Shown: positions 25,721 to 39,900, counted from the first letter of the stretch. The stretch is 64,000 bases of DNA from Leuctra nigra (GCA_934045905.1 OW203763.1:16994948-17058947), one strand, 5' to 3'. Made by a program: numbers and translations. Notes: generated by a model not told the origin, from the letters alone.

Positions 25721-26155
25721 TATAAAAGCATTAGAAGTGCTATACTATAAATCAAGTAATCAAATCTGCTGTGGGTGTATTCCAATGTGGATCAGTAATT
25801 TAACATTTTAAAATATGGTTCTGTTCGTCGTTCTTTTCGTTATGATATCGCGATTATTGGAACTCGGATTATTGGTGACAAGTTTTATTCATGAGAAATT
25901 AACATGGTCATTGGCAATCTCATCTGACGTTACAGCTGATCAAAATCTAACTGGGGGACAGATGAAAAGTAATCATAATCTATAGATTTAATTTCCTTCT
26001 TTATATCGTACCACTTCTCTCTTTCTTTTTAATATTTTAAAATACGATTGAACTATTGAAAAATGTCTTGTGCCCCAACAAAATGAGAAGAATGTAAGTA
26101 TGTTACCAAAGCAACCAGGGTTTTGCAACTACTAATTCCTCGATGAAAAGGTGGG

Positions 26156-27955
26156 ATGATGCAGTATGTACGTCACGTGTGTGTTCTCAGGTATGGAGTA
26201 CTATTCCGTGTCATCATCCGTGTCCGTGTCATCCGAGACGAGCAGCGAGGAGGGTGGGAGTCGCCATCATGTGCGGACATTGAGACTGACACGCCGGGGA
26301 TGTCCGCCATATGATGCAGTATGTACGTGCGTGTTCTCAGGTATGGAGTACTATTCCGTGTCATCATCCGTGTCCGTGTCATCCGAGACGAGCAGCGAGG
26401 AGGGTGGGAGTCGCCATCATGTGCGGACATTGAGACTGACACGCCGGGGATGTCCGCCATATGATGCAGTATGTACGTGCGTGTTCTCAGGTATGGAGTA
26501 CTATTCCGTGTCATCATCCGTGTCCGTGTCATCCGAGACGAGCAGCGAGGAGGGTGGGAGTCGCCATCATGTGCGGACATTGAGACTGACACGCAGGGGA
26601 TGTCCGCCATATGATGCAGTATGTACGTGCGTGTTCTCAGGTATGGAGTACTATTCCGTGTCATCATCCGTGTCCGTGTCATCCGAGACGAGCAGCGAGG
26701 AGGGTGGGAGTCGCCATCATGTGTGGACATTGAGACTGACACGCCGGGGATGTCCGCCATATGATGCAGTATGTACGTGTGTGTTCTCAGGTATGGAGTA
26801 CTATTCCGTGTCATCATCCGTGTCCGTGTCATCCGAGACGAGCAGCGAGGAGGGTGGGAGTCGCCATCATGTGCGGACATTGAGACTGACACGCAGGGGA
26901 TGTCCGCCATGTGATGCAGTATGTACGTGCGTGTTCTCAGGTATGGAGTACTATTCCGTGTCATCATCCGTGTCCGTGTCATCCGAGACGAGCAGCGAGG
27001 AGGGTGGGAGTCGCCATCATGTGCGGACATTGAGACTGACACGCCGGGGATGTCCGCCATATGATGCAGTATGTACGTGCGTGTTCTCAGGTATGGAGTA
27101 CTATTCCGTGTCATCATCCGTGTCCGTGTCATCCGAGACGAGCAGCGAGGAGGGTGGGAGTCGCCATCATGTGCGGACATTGAGACTGACACGCCGGGGA
27201 TGTCCGCCATATGATGCAGTATGTACGTGCGTGTTCTCAGGTATGGCGTACTATTCCGTGTCATCATCCGTGTCCGTGTCATCCGAGACGAGCAGCGAGG
27301 AGGGTGGGAGTCGCCATCATGTGCGGACATTGAGACTGATACGCAGGGGATGTCCGCCATATGATGCAGTATGTACGTGCGTGTTCTCAGGTATGGAGTA
27401 CTATTCCGTGTCATCATCCGTGTCCGTGTCATCCGAGACGAGCAGCGAGGAGGGTGGGAGTCGCCATCATGTGCGGACATTGAGACTGACACGCCGGGGA
27501 TGTCCGCCATGTGATGCAGTATGTACGTGCGTGTTCTCAGGTATGGAGTACTATTCCGTGTCATCATCCGTGTCCGTGTCATCCGAGACGAGCAGCGAGG
27601 AGGGTGGGAGTCGCCATCATGTGCGGACATTGAGACTGACACGCCGGGGATGTCCGCCATGTGATGCAGTATGTACGTGCGTGTTCTCAGGTATGGAGTA
27701 CTATTCCGTGTCATCATCCGTGTCCGTGTCATCCGAGACGAGCAGCGAGGAGGGTGGGAGTCGCCATCATGTGCGGACATTGAGACTGACACGCCGGGGA
27801 TGTCCGCCATGTGATGCAGTATGTACGTGCGTGTTCTCAGGTATGGAGTACTATTCCGTGTCATCATCCGTGTCCGTGTCATCCGAGACGAGCAGCGAGG
27901 AGGGTGGGAGTCGCCATCATGTGCGGACATTGAGACTGATACGCAGGGGATGTCC
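26156..27955 (+). repeat. 12-copy, 150-bp tandem array spanning a splice acceptor and exon start
   Basis: The word GGTATGG recurs at exactly 150-base steps from 26190/26191 to 27840/27841, twelve times. Each unit carries the intron end (GTGTTCTCAG) and the first part of the exon (MEYYSVSSSVSVSSETSSEE...), and units differ by only a few substitutions (for example CGCCGGGG/CGCAGGGG and CCATATG/CCATGTG). Because 150 is a multiple of three and there are no stops, the array is one open frame of 50-residue repeats running into the PDZ domain; the opposite strand is also open. The first unit has five extra bases (CACGT) before its acceptor and is probably the ancestral boundary. The last unit leaves the array at GCCCACCTTCGGG and continues as unique PDZ sequence. 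Confidence 0.95.
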
Positions 27956-30900
27956 GCCCACCTTCGGGTTCTCCTTGCGGGGCGGCAAAGAGCACGGCAC
28001 AGGCTTCTTCGTCTCTCATGTCGAGGTGGGCTCGGAAGCCTACTGCCAAGGACTTAGGGTGAGGAGACAAACTAGCTATTTTATTTAGTAAATAGTAAGT
28101 TGGCTCGGGTGGTTACGTGCTGGATGCACTCCAAAGGTTTCGGGTTCAATTCCCATGGCCTCGGTATTTCGTGGGTTCCCTTAGTCCAGGGAAAATGCTA
28201 GAAAGGTTCCCTATACTATTATGCCACCACCGTCCCCTTCCCATCGTCGATCCTTATTGTTATAAAACTATTCTTCATCATCTCTCTTTCATCATCATAA
28301 TCAGCATTAACCTAGTTGCAGAAAAGTGCGACGTTAAGAATGTACCTATACACTTAAAGTGGGCCGAAAATTCGACAAAAAGTAAAAATAATGTATATAA
28401 CTAATTGGTTCACCTAACTTGGCTCTGTACTATTTGGGACGTTTATGGTCCTCAACTGTATTCGTTGAACCGTTGAACCTAGCGGTATGCTTGTAGAATC
28501 TATGTTTCATAGTCTGGGAAAGTCAAAATATGTTCTCGAATGTTATAAATTGATTAACCAAGCCCTTTGGAACATTCCTTACAAATCTGTTTCTTAGTTT
28601 GTTTTTTCATCAATTTTGCTTGTACCATGTGTTCTTGATGGGGAAAAAATCCGGATATGGTATTTATACGAGATTTCTTTTTACCGTAATTGGATCAGTA
28701 TTTAAATGTTAAAAACCTTATGACAAAATTTCTCGATAAACGTATATAAAGACAACCTACATTGCTCCCACCAGCGTTTCTCCTTATTTTCAATCACAAG
28801 ATAGAAATCATGCACATAATGTCTGTTTTTCACACTGTTTTTCATCAGAGACTATTTTCACCCCGAGTTAGCTTTATACTCAAAATATTATCCTGACCTT
28901 GAAACATCACCTTGATTTCTTCTTGAAAGATTTTTCGTATAATTGAAAAAATAATTAATGTTTCACTTCAGTGCATAAAGAACCATTCATTCTTTAAAAC
29001 AATAGAAGCGAAATATCTCTTTCTGTGGCATAAGAACTGGTTATTTCATATAATAAGTGAAAATATCTTCAATTATAATCATACTAGTTCTAAAACAACT
29101 AAACAACAAGACTTTTTTTGTCGACTAATATTTTTTATAATAGATGGTTCCTTCCAAATGCCGATAGTCCATTACAGCCTCCTCCCACCTTCCTTCCTTA
29201 TCATCATCATCATCAGCAGCAGCAGCAGCAGCATCATCATCATCTTTATCTCATAAGCATGTGTTGACCATTTGTTTAGATTTTTTCAAGTAACACTCAA
29301 CAAATGATAAAACGGTATTTGAAAGAAATGGGTTGTTTGAAAAAATGTGAAGATGAGGTCTATGCTAGCTCGTCATCTATATATACCTCGAGCTCTGATT
29401 TCATTGATAAATAACAATGATTGATTATCAAGGAACCTGACCAGCAGCCAATCCGTTTCGTTCAAATACCGCTTTATGATTTGTTGGGTACTACCTATAA
29501 AATGTTTTAGATTTTGTTATATCTATAATAATACACATTGTCCCTAATTTTTACTTAGTGGAAGCGAGTTGCGTATTAGCAGACATTATAAAACCAATTA
29601 ATGAAATAAATCAGACTTGAAATGACCTAGCTGTCAAGTCGTCTATCAACATCAATGAAAAGTCACGTGCTCTGTTCCAGATTGGCGACCAAATCATGCG
29701 TGTCAACGGTTTTCCTGTGGACAATGCCGTGCATATAGAAGTACTGCACCTCATTCAAAGTCTAACACATGTGAACTTAAAAGTCAGAAGTAAGTAATAA
29801 TTACGTACCGTACCGGTTAATTACATTAATTGCTAATTAGCCAAAAGATTTAGACGTTAATTGTTACAATGTTTCTCATTGCTTTGTATTACAAGTAAAT
29901 TGCGTTAAAAGAATTCTTCATTTTACCTGACCTGAGAGGGTCATAAACGACAAAGTATACCCACAATTTGTTCAATTTAGTACGGAAAAAACCGTTATCC
30001 CAACAAATAATAAAGAAAATACATGTAAATTCAGTTATATACTTTCTTAATTTTCAGAAAAATGCATATTGTACGATTTACATTACTAAATTTGTCTGAT
30101 TTTGTCCACTGACATACTTATTATACAATGTTGCTATTATTACCTACATTAATAATATTCTGTTTTGTTCACAGCTGTCGGTATGATCCCTGTAAAAGAG
30201 TACGTATAACTAGCCATTCTTCAACATTTCCTGTATTTTCTACTCTACCTACTTCGAGACATGATTACCATGCACACTTCGTACAAACTTTAAGCGTATA
30301 TATCTACTATGTTATTATTTTTCGTAGTCTATAATAAAATACTTTTTAGGACGCACCATCATTGAAGTGAACGCTACAATAGCTTCTTTTATACAAGTAC
30401 TATGGATATGACATTATTTCATTGACAATACTTATTCGTGCTACTTTACATTGTTCACATCTTTCACAAAGATTTCAAATTGAGTGAATGAATACATATT
30501 TCAGACAATTGTTGACAGTTTTCTAAAAATTATAAATATGAAGTAATGCTGGGAATAAAGACTAGACAGTATTCAGACTGAATTCCTCAGTCTATTATTT
30601 TTCGTGTTTTATTTCACTTTATATCTCCAACCATAATTATAATCATTCACCGAAAGATTCTACTGACGAGAGTGGAAGTTGGAAATATAAGTCCTTGACA
30701 TGGAGAAAAACCAAATTATTAAAATATAAAAATTAAATATTTTTTTCTTTTAAATATTACATTGCATATATTTTAGACTCAAGTTCGCTTTAATAACATA
30801 CGAACAAGGGTAGGATTGTCACCGTGAGTCCAATGAACTGGTTCTGGCCACACTTGAGAGAATGATTATGTGAACGTCCTTTTGTCTTTGTCACTCGAAT

Positions 30901-33900
30901 TACGGTGTTTACAGCGTGACATTATCACGAGAGACGTTGTGGACACGAATGTGTGAAAACGATCAAGTTGGATGATTATGAATATTGTACCCTTTGTCGA
31001 CTCGTCTAGAGTGTCCAGAGTGTAGGAATTGTTTTGGGGGTGGGGAGGGCGTTCAACAGTAAGAAGTAATACTTCTTGTTTAGCAAAACATTAATTTCAA
31101 TGTGGATGTTGTATGTATTTTGTTTTGGGACATCAGATTAGGTACACTACATAAAAAAATAATATACCGATTTTCGTTGAAAAAAATGTGAGGTTTTGAG
31201 TGATAATGAGTGTGAAATATGTGTGCCCTGCAGTAAGAGAAGTGACCCCCTGACATGGTGTGTGGTGGAAGAAGAATCAGAAAGCCGACCACTCAACTAT
31301 CCTCCAAATGAACGCACCATCTTGAAGATATGCAACAACGACGACAGCATCAAAGATGTGAGACTCTTGATTGATGTGGCACCGAAAACCAAACTTGGAT
31401 GCGGGTAAGTTGACACTTCATGAAGAATGTGCACAGTTGTTTAACAGACAGTTCAAAATTGAACATTTGATAAAAACATGTTTTATTTTATTTGTGTACC
31501 TACTACAATATATTTGAGCAATCTATATATGAACAACCTATCTCAAAAAAATCTTCCACAATGATTACACAAAAATAGTAAATACATTTATACTACAAAT
31601 CAATTAGGATATTTTCTTTCTTTCTTTCTTTCTTCATAATTTATTTTCTATAGATACAATTAAGTTATAATTTGGTAAACTAAAAAAACTTAGAAAAGTT
31701 TAAAAATTTACTTAATTTCAACCCTATGTTACCTACAAGCACTTCAAAGTTGACCGTTTCTTCTTCTGAATATGTTCTTCAAGACATAGATAGGGATTAA
31801 ACACCAACTTGTTCCCAGCCCTCATATTCTACTTAATTGCAATTTGACACGATATGTGTCGTAATGAGTATACTCGACATATATCTTGATGATGATATAA
31901 TCTCTCTCTCTCATTCATGGTCATCGAACCTATCATGAAATTCATCACGGTTGTCTTGTCTATAGCCAACATGGCGCTGGAATATATTCTTCCCACAATC
32001 CTATCCTGTATTTCGATCGGCACTTCGCAATAGGGCACCTCGCAATAGGGCATCTCGCAATAGGGCATCTCGCAATTTGCACGTAGTTTGCACGTGACAT
32101 CATCGCATTGTTGCGCGAAAATCTTGGTGTAACACGTCAGAACACCTGTCAATCTGTTTTTCAGTAATTTGTTGATAGTATTTGATAGTACCGGGTGGCG
32201 CAAAAAAAAAACCTGATTGAGAGGTCACTATATCGAAACAATTATAGATAGTATTCTGAAATTTGTACACATATTAGAAAACATACCAAAATTTAATATG
32301 TGCAAGTTTCAAAAACTTTACTATTGTAGGAAAAAAGTTACAGCTGTTCAAATTTGGTTGTCAAAAAATTGATTATACAGAGCTCAAATAGCGCGCGTCG
32401 AGAAAATTTCCAATGGCCGGAACGCTGTTTCTTCAAAACTACGTACGATATCAAGCTGAAAATTTCAAATTATATTGAAAATATATTAAGGTCGTTTGTG
32501 TAAAAATTTCAGGAAATTTGAATGAATGTAACGAAAATTATGGAACCTTGAAGTTAAGCGTAAAATCAGAAAATGAAGATTATTTCTAAACTTTTATTAC
32601 ACACGTTATAAAAGTGATTCTTTTCCCACTATTCGGTTTCCAAGCTCAACTTCCAGGTTCCATAATTTTCGTTCCATTCATTCAAATTGATTGAAATTTT
32701 TACACAATCGATCTTAATCTATTTTGAATATAATTTGAAATTTTCAGCTTGATATCGTACGTAGTTTTGAAGAAACAGCGTCCCGGCCATTGGAAGTTTT
32801 CTCGACGCGCGCTACTTGAGCTCCGTTTAATCAATTTTTTGACAACCAAATTTGAACAGCTGTAACTTTTTTCCTACAATAGCAATGTTTTTGAAACTTG
32901 CACATATTAAATTTTGGTATGTTTTCTAATATGTGTACAAATTTCAGAACCCTATCTATAATAGTTTCGATATAGTGACCTCTCAATCAGGGGGATTTTT
33001 TTGCGCCACCCGGTATTTAGGCTGCAGAAGGACTACTTATAGGTATAAAACTACTCATTTACAAACTATCAGCAACGAACCAATAATAAATAATAATACC
33101 GATAATACTGTACACCAAAATGGCCTAAAAGATATTTTTACATGTTGATGTAAAACAAAAGAAGCTCGTGCAAACTATGAATAGGCACCTCACAATAGGG
33201 CACCTCGCAACAGGGCACCTCGCAATAGGGCAAAATAAAGAGAGTTAATAATTGTAAAACAACAATGCAATCATACGAGTAGATTGATTCACATAAAATA
33301 TGATAAATGGTTGAGATCTTCTAGAGAACAGTTTCAAAAGATATCAAAACGCTCTTGGCCACTTCTTGATCACACGCACACAGAGGAAGAACGTTCCATA
33401 TTTAAATGTCCTATCATTCTTCAAGCAGCCAGTTCATTTTTTAATATCACTTTTTAGACCAAGCAATTATTATTTTTTTGAGCCTTACAAAGCTGCAGAA
33501 CAGTACGACGTTGAACACCACCAATAATGGTCAAAGTGAACCAATATGTGAATCTGAGAATAAATCTGTGTCTCATAGGTTGAAGGCCCGATGTTCAATT
33601 TCTCAATTTTGTGTTGACAATTTTGGAATCATAAAATCATGCTCTACCATTTGAAATTTGACTGAAGCCAATAATTTGAGTTATATTGAGGCGTTCTTTT
33701 ACAAAATGACTGGTGTCCTATTACAAATATGATTGGATAAAGGCATAATTACGACTGATTTATGAGCTCACCTCAAGAATCATTGAAATCCTCTGAGCTG
33801 AGCCTCTGAGCCTCTGAACCTCTGAGCCTCTGATCCTCGGAAAGCCTCTGAGTTACAGAAATATATCTGTATCTCGCAATGTGTACAAGAACCAGAGGCC

Positions 33901-36900
33901 CTATGGTATATTTATATTCAAAATGTTCCTTAATCATTTAAATAAAATAGTGAAAAATATAATATTAGTTTGGATGTATAAGATAATGTCCTCTAGAGAA
34001 GGCTGAGTGATGAATACTGTAATATAAGTTTTTATTTTCCTGTTTCAGTATTTGCAAAGGTCCTGAATGGAAGCCTGGGATATTTGTGCAGTACACGAAG
34101 GAACGTGGGATTGCACGGGAAGCTGGTCTACGACCCGGAGATCAAATCCTGCAGTGTAATGGTGTTCCATTCATACAGACTTCTTTCAATGATGTAAGCA
34201 AGCTATTAACGGAATAGTTCTGAATTTGCTTGGAAAACGAGAAAGAAACTCACTATAATTGCTTTACCATAGTTCTTTTCGAGGAGCGACTAATTTTCAT
34301 TTCATAATGTTAAAACATTAAAAAGTTCGAAAACTCCTACCAATACCAATGAGAATGTAGTTCTGGAATACGCCGAATCATTTGATTGTCTTTCTTGTGG
34401 AAGTTAGCGCCACTGGTGTGCATATCGAATGTTTTCGGCGTAAAAAATTAATTCCAAAAATGTATCTTGAATGGAATATCTTTGATTCAAATATTAGCTC
34501 GAACTTCCTTCAAGTGAATTTTTTTTGACAGTTTTGAAAACGTTCCAAATAAACGTCGAACGAATAATGTCTCGCTACTAATAGCGTTTTAAATTGTGAT
34601 ACTTTGTCTCCAGGCCATCGAAGTGTTGAAATCTTCTCGTCATTTGGACTTGGTGATTCGCAAAGGTGCCGGGTTCGAGCTGTTCCCTGGGGAATCATCT
34701 GGTTACAACAGCTCAGCGAGTTCAGTGAATGGAGATTTAAGTCCCGTGTGGGGAGATCCGAAGAGGCTGTCGATAGTTCGGGAAGAAGCAACAACTGATG
34801 TCATGGAGGACAGGTTTGTTACATTCCTCTCACTCAATGAAGATGTCAAATCGAATTCACTGATTTGCAATCAATCACTTTTTTCCATTTGGTTTTAATT
34901 TACCACAGAAAAGTTTCTCGTTCGATTAGTTTAATTTCATGGTTAAAATGCACACTTCTCTTTTGTTCACACGTTTAACTTTTTACTGTGTGCAATGTTT
35001 TAACTACTTAATTTCGTCAATTTGTTTTTTTAAAACGTAACTAAACGGAGCTGCATTAAACTGAATCTCGAATCTAATGATTTTAGTGTAAAATCAACCT
35101 TTCTCTCAAGATTTTTATTGCATTCACAAAAAGCCCTGCGCCTTTACAGATGATTCGGGATTTAATTATAAAATTGGAACACAGTAAAGTTCTGAAAGTA
35201 TTTCCAAAATGAAATACTTCAGAATTGGAATTTTTCTTATGCCATCTTAATTTGAGCTCGTTTGTGACATACGATAATGTTTGAAAATAAAACATTAAGA
35301 GAAGAAGAATACTTTATTAAAAACACTGCCATAAGAAATGGTTGCCACAAGGACACAGTAGAACAAATATAAACAAGTAGATGAATTTGATATTCAATAT
35401 AACAACTAAGCATAATAATTCTACATTAATATGAAATATTTGAAGATGAAAATTATTGAAAAACAATGATATTACAATTATAAAAAATAGTGCATAACAT
35501 AATGTGAATGATATTGAAACAGATGATGATGATGATGATGATGAAAATGATACCTAACTGTCCTAATGATGTAAACTATAAAGATGATTTCGCAAAATTG
35601 CGACAGATCCCTTAATTGTTAAAATACTAATATTAGAAATGAAGGATTTTTGAAATTTAAATTTGTCACAAAAATTCTTAAAAAATGCAGGGATTGTTCC
35701 TGTAATGTGAAAAAGTGAGTGCATAATTTCATAACAATCAGTACTTTGACTTTGAATATTATGTTTCAGACCACCTCCGATGGATCCTTACGGCTACCAC
35801 AAATGCGTCAAGAACAAGAACGGCGTAGTATTGAAGAAACCTCCCCACGAAGAAAGAGAATGCCCCTCGTGTAACACTGGCTCATCTGTTGTGCACATCA
35901 GTGACGTCGACAGTATGAAGAACAATCAAGATAATGCCAACAATAACAACAACAATAACAAGCTAGCTGACATATGTATGATATCACAGCTGCAGGAAAC
36001 AACGACAGTAATCGTTGAAGTTCATAGAAGCAACATTGATGAGGAGTCGGGAGAAAAGGTAATGATAACGAGGATGAAACTTACTGGACCGCTGGAAAAG
36101 GGGGAAAAATATCAATTTCTTAGATAAATATGAATTTTTACAACTAAACAATTATTGAAATTTCACTTTTATGTACTGTAAATCTTGAAAATATTGTAGT
36201 CCTTTTTATGTAGATTCCAATCTTCTATTCTTCTCTAATGGTACTGATGGACCGTTTCTTGTACATTTTTGGAAATCATATTTTGTTATAATGTGAACTT
36301 TAATTCGGTCCGTCCGTTTCTGTACTTCATTTATAATGTTAAAAAAATACTAGATAACATAAGGTGGGACCAAATAAGTCCTGACTAACTAAAGTTAATC
36401 CGCTAACTTTTCTTGGTAATACCTTGGTAATACCACAGAAGTCACGGGATTACTAGTATGTGGTAACACCAATGCAATGACATATAAAGCTTTTTGTAGC
36501 AATTTATATGTCATTGGGTAACACGCAAAACAGTCACTTAATCCAAACCAAATATTAAGTTACCTAGTGGATAAAAGATCAAACAATAAGAGTTAAAATA
36601 AAATATACAAAAGTATCAATAAAATGTCTCAGAAGAATGAGCAAACATTCAAACTGGTATTTTTCGAAGTGGTGTCATTCAGAAAGTACTTGTATTACGG
36701 TCACGATATCTTATTCTAAGTGTGTTTGTTTACATTTTTAACTTAAAAATAAAGGAAATGTTAGTATTCAGATGGAATGATCTCCATAAAACAGCATCCA
36801 TTGCTCTTCTCGGGCACCTCGAGCAGTCCATACAAGCAGGATCTGACCGCTAAAGGTCACGTATTTGTTCATTTACACCAGGTTATGGGAGTAAGATGGA

Positions 36901-39900
36901 AAACGCGTTTCAGCTACATTATCGTGTCAGAGAAACGCTTTCATAATCATCCTCCTTAAATTATTGGAAAAACGACATATTTTCTCGTACTTATTACACG
37001 TTTTACACGTTTGAACAATGGTCAACTGGCTGAGAGCTGCCACGAGAGAAGGGCGAGAGGAAATCTACAGAAATGGGCTCATTTTCGGGGTCCACCCACA
37101 TAGCAGCAAAAATCTCAGCCTTTCACACTGGAATTTACCTTCGCTGTAGCAAGTACCATAATGCTATGCGCAGCAATCCAGATCTTCAAACATTTTAATG
37201 AATTTTTTATTAAATCGCCAGAACTAAACCGATCTACCGACTAATTTGACACTTTATCTAAGTGTATCACCAATACAATCATCTTGTTTTTGGTGACAAT
37301 AATTTTTCGATACAAAAAAATTACGTGCTTGAAGTTGACCAAAAAACAAAAATTTGGGGTTTTCATAATTTTCGCGACGTTTTTCTATTCAAATACAAAA
37401 CAAAAGTCCACCTGAAACAAGCCATACCTGATATGAACATGACAAAAAATACAAACTATATTCTCAGTATTTAGCTTGTGAAATCGTGTTAAAAGGTCAA
37501 AAAATGGCCACGGAAATTGAGTATACCTACTCTAAGATATGGAGCCCAATTTTGTATATTATATTCCCCTTCTCTCTTTATACAGATGATCTTAGTCTGA
37601 GTTTGCCTCCAATTTCACCAATAACAGATTTCTCTTGTTTTCAACCCCCTAGAACGGCGAGCACCAACCGCTGAAGAAGAGTCAGTCGTCGAGCTCGGTG
37701 AGCAGTCTCAACTCTGCACTGAGTCAGGAGTTACAACGACGAACTCTGCGAGCGGACTCAGATGCGACACGTGACCAACAGCGGAGGAGATTGCTGAAGG
37801 CGATTGATCGAGAGAAACAGGAGCAACATGCACGGCTGATGAACGAGTTCAGAACAGCCCACAGGATGATGTTCAGAGGATCGCAGGGTCCAGACGATGA
37901 ACAAGATCAGGTAATGCATGGTTCATGATGAACAAGATCAGGCAATGCAGGGTTCAGATGAACAAGATCAGGTAATGCAGGGTTCAGATGAAAAAGATCA
38001 GGAAATGCAGAGTTCAGATGAACAAGATCAGGAAATGCAGAGTTCAGATGAACAAGATCAGGAAATGCAGAGTTCATGATGAACATGATCAGGTAATGCA
38101 GAGTTCAGATGAACAAGATCAGGTAATGCAGAGTTCAGATGAACAAGATCAGGTAATGCAGGGTTCAGATGAACAAGATCAGGTAATGCAGAGTTCAGAT
38201 GAACAAGATCAGGTAATGCAGAGTTCAGATGAACAAGATCAGGTAATGCAGAGTTCAGATGAACAAGATCAGGTAATGCAGGGTTCAGATGAACAAGATC
38301 ATGGTAATGCAGGGTTCAGATGAACAAGATCAGGTAATGCAGGGTTCAGATGAACAAGATCAGGTAATGCAGGGTTCAGATGAACAAGATCAGGTAATGC
38401 AGGGTTCAGATGAACGAGATCAGGTAATGCAGAGTTCAGATGAACAAGATCAGGTAATGCAGGGTTCAGATGAACAAGATCATGGTAATGCAGGGTTCAG
38501 ATGAACAAGATCAGGTAATGCAGGGTTCAGATGAACAAGATCATGGTAATGCAGGGTTCAGATGAACAAGATCAGGTAATGCAGAGTTCAGATGAACAAG
38601 ATCAGGTAATGCAGGGTTCAGATGAACAAGATCAGGTAATGCAGGGTTCAGATGAACAAGATCAGGTAATGCAGAGTTCAGATGAACAAGATCAGGTAAT
38701 GCAGAGTTCAGATGAACAAGATCAGGTAATGCAGGGTTCAGATGAACAAGATCAGGTAATGCAGGGTTCAGATGAACAAGATCAGGTAATGCAGGGTTCA
38801 TGATGAACAAGATCAGGTAATGCAGGGTTCAGATGAACAAGAAAGCAAATTTTAACAATTCCCCACAAGACACGTTTTTCAATACCTACTCTGCTAACTT
38901 TTGAACAGTTGATTAAAGGACTATATTGCCATGGCAACAACCAAAGGCATTCCTTGAATGACCGCTTAAACAGGGCTTTGAAAATCCGGGCCTTTGAAAA
39001 ACAGTCCCTAAGTGTCTTGTAGGGATTTCTTTTTATATTTTTCATCGTCGCGTTTTATTAAAAAGAATTTAGCAAATAATAATCGATGATTTCCCCACCA
39101 ATAGTAAAACTACCTGCCTATGATATTGACTGTTTGCTTCATCAGGCAAACTCTCCGGGAGCCAGGTTTCAAACGTTCTTATTCCAAATAAATACCCTCC
39201 ATTTTTGGGAAGTGTAGCTCAGGCAAAGATGCTGGATGGAGTCCATCATCCTTCCAAGATAATCTTCGTCATTTTCAACATAATTTAGCACTGAATATCT
39301 TATCAGTTATCAACGTTTAAAAGGAAACACAACAGTTCTTATAAATAGAGCTCGTGTTAATCCGTTGTTAGTGAAATAGAAATAAGAGATTTACTCGCTC
39401 ACATGATTCATCAAGCACATATGATTATGTGAAAATATAATGTTGATTCCACACCACCATTCAATTCCATGAGACTTGGCGTTACAACTCTAATCAAAGC
39501 CAGCTAAAATAAACATTTGCACTTAGTACATGATTGTTTCAAAAGAAGTCTAATATACAGGCTCTCTCTTATCTGAAACAATTCCATTACCGATAAGGAA
39601 GGTCAATTGTGAAGTGCATAAAGTATAAACACCTGTCAAAATGGCATTGCTCCACTGTGTACCGAAGATAACCAGTATATTGAAATAGTTTGTTTGTAGC
39701 TTGGAATTTGATTTATATAACGGCTATTCATATAGAAAAGGATCATTGCAACAACATAATTCTGTGTTTTATCAACACACCTATTTACGTCACAAGCCCC
39801 ACGGCCCACATAAATGATTCACTATTTCAAAGTATGAAAACGCTTGTAAAAAAATACACTTTTATAAACGAGGCTGTGTTATGCATGCAAACAATTCTGC

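Larger units (their letters stand above)
14643..26155. other. Long gene-poor interval between AMPK beta and the PDZ gene
   Basis: No protein gene can be supported in these 11.5 kb. The sequence is AT-rich with many short chance ORFs. It holds the AMPK beta 3' UTR, MITEs at 14719-15321 and 16156-16300, SINE pieces near 18205 and 23230, a short GATACAGGTA-type repeat at about 20270-20310, and two stretches that could be distant first exons of the downstream gene (17649-17815 and about 19440-19874). Much of it could be an intron of the PDZ gene if either 5' exon is real. Confidence 0.6.

Noticed and set aside
26173..27930. 585-residue minus-strand open frame across the 150-bp array
   Set aside because: It is the antisense shadow of a stop-free repeat with a period divisible by three; there are no splice signals, start context or homology to support it.
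31829..32203. 124-residue minus-strand ORF with CEMPYCEVPY repeats
   Set aside because: It starts inside the fold-back terminus and reads through the 15-bp minisatellite; no family resemblance and no coding composition.
26156..38850. Tandem arrays considered as CRISPR arrays
   Set aside because: Units are contiguous head-to-tail copies without unique spacers, in a eukaryotic gene.
38782..39045. Minus-strand ORF at the end of the 30-bp array
   Set aside because: Half of it is antisense minisatellite, the rest has no support.
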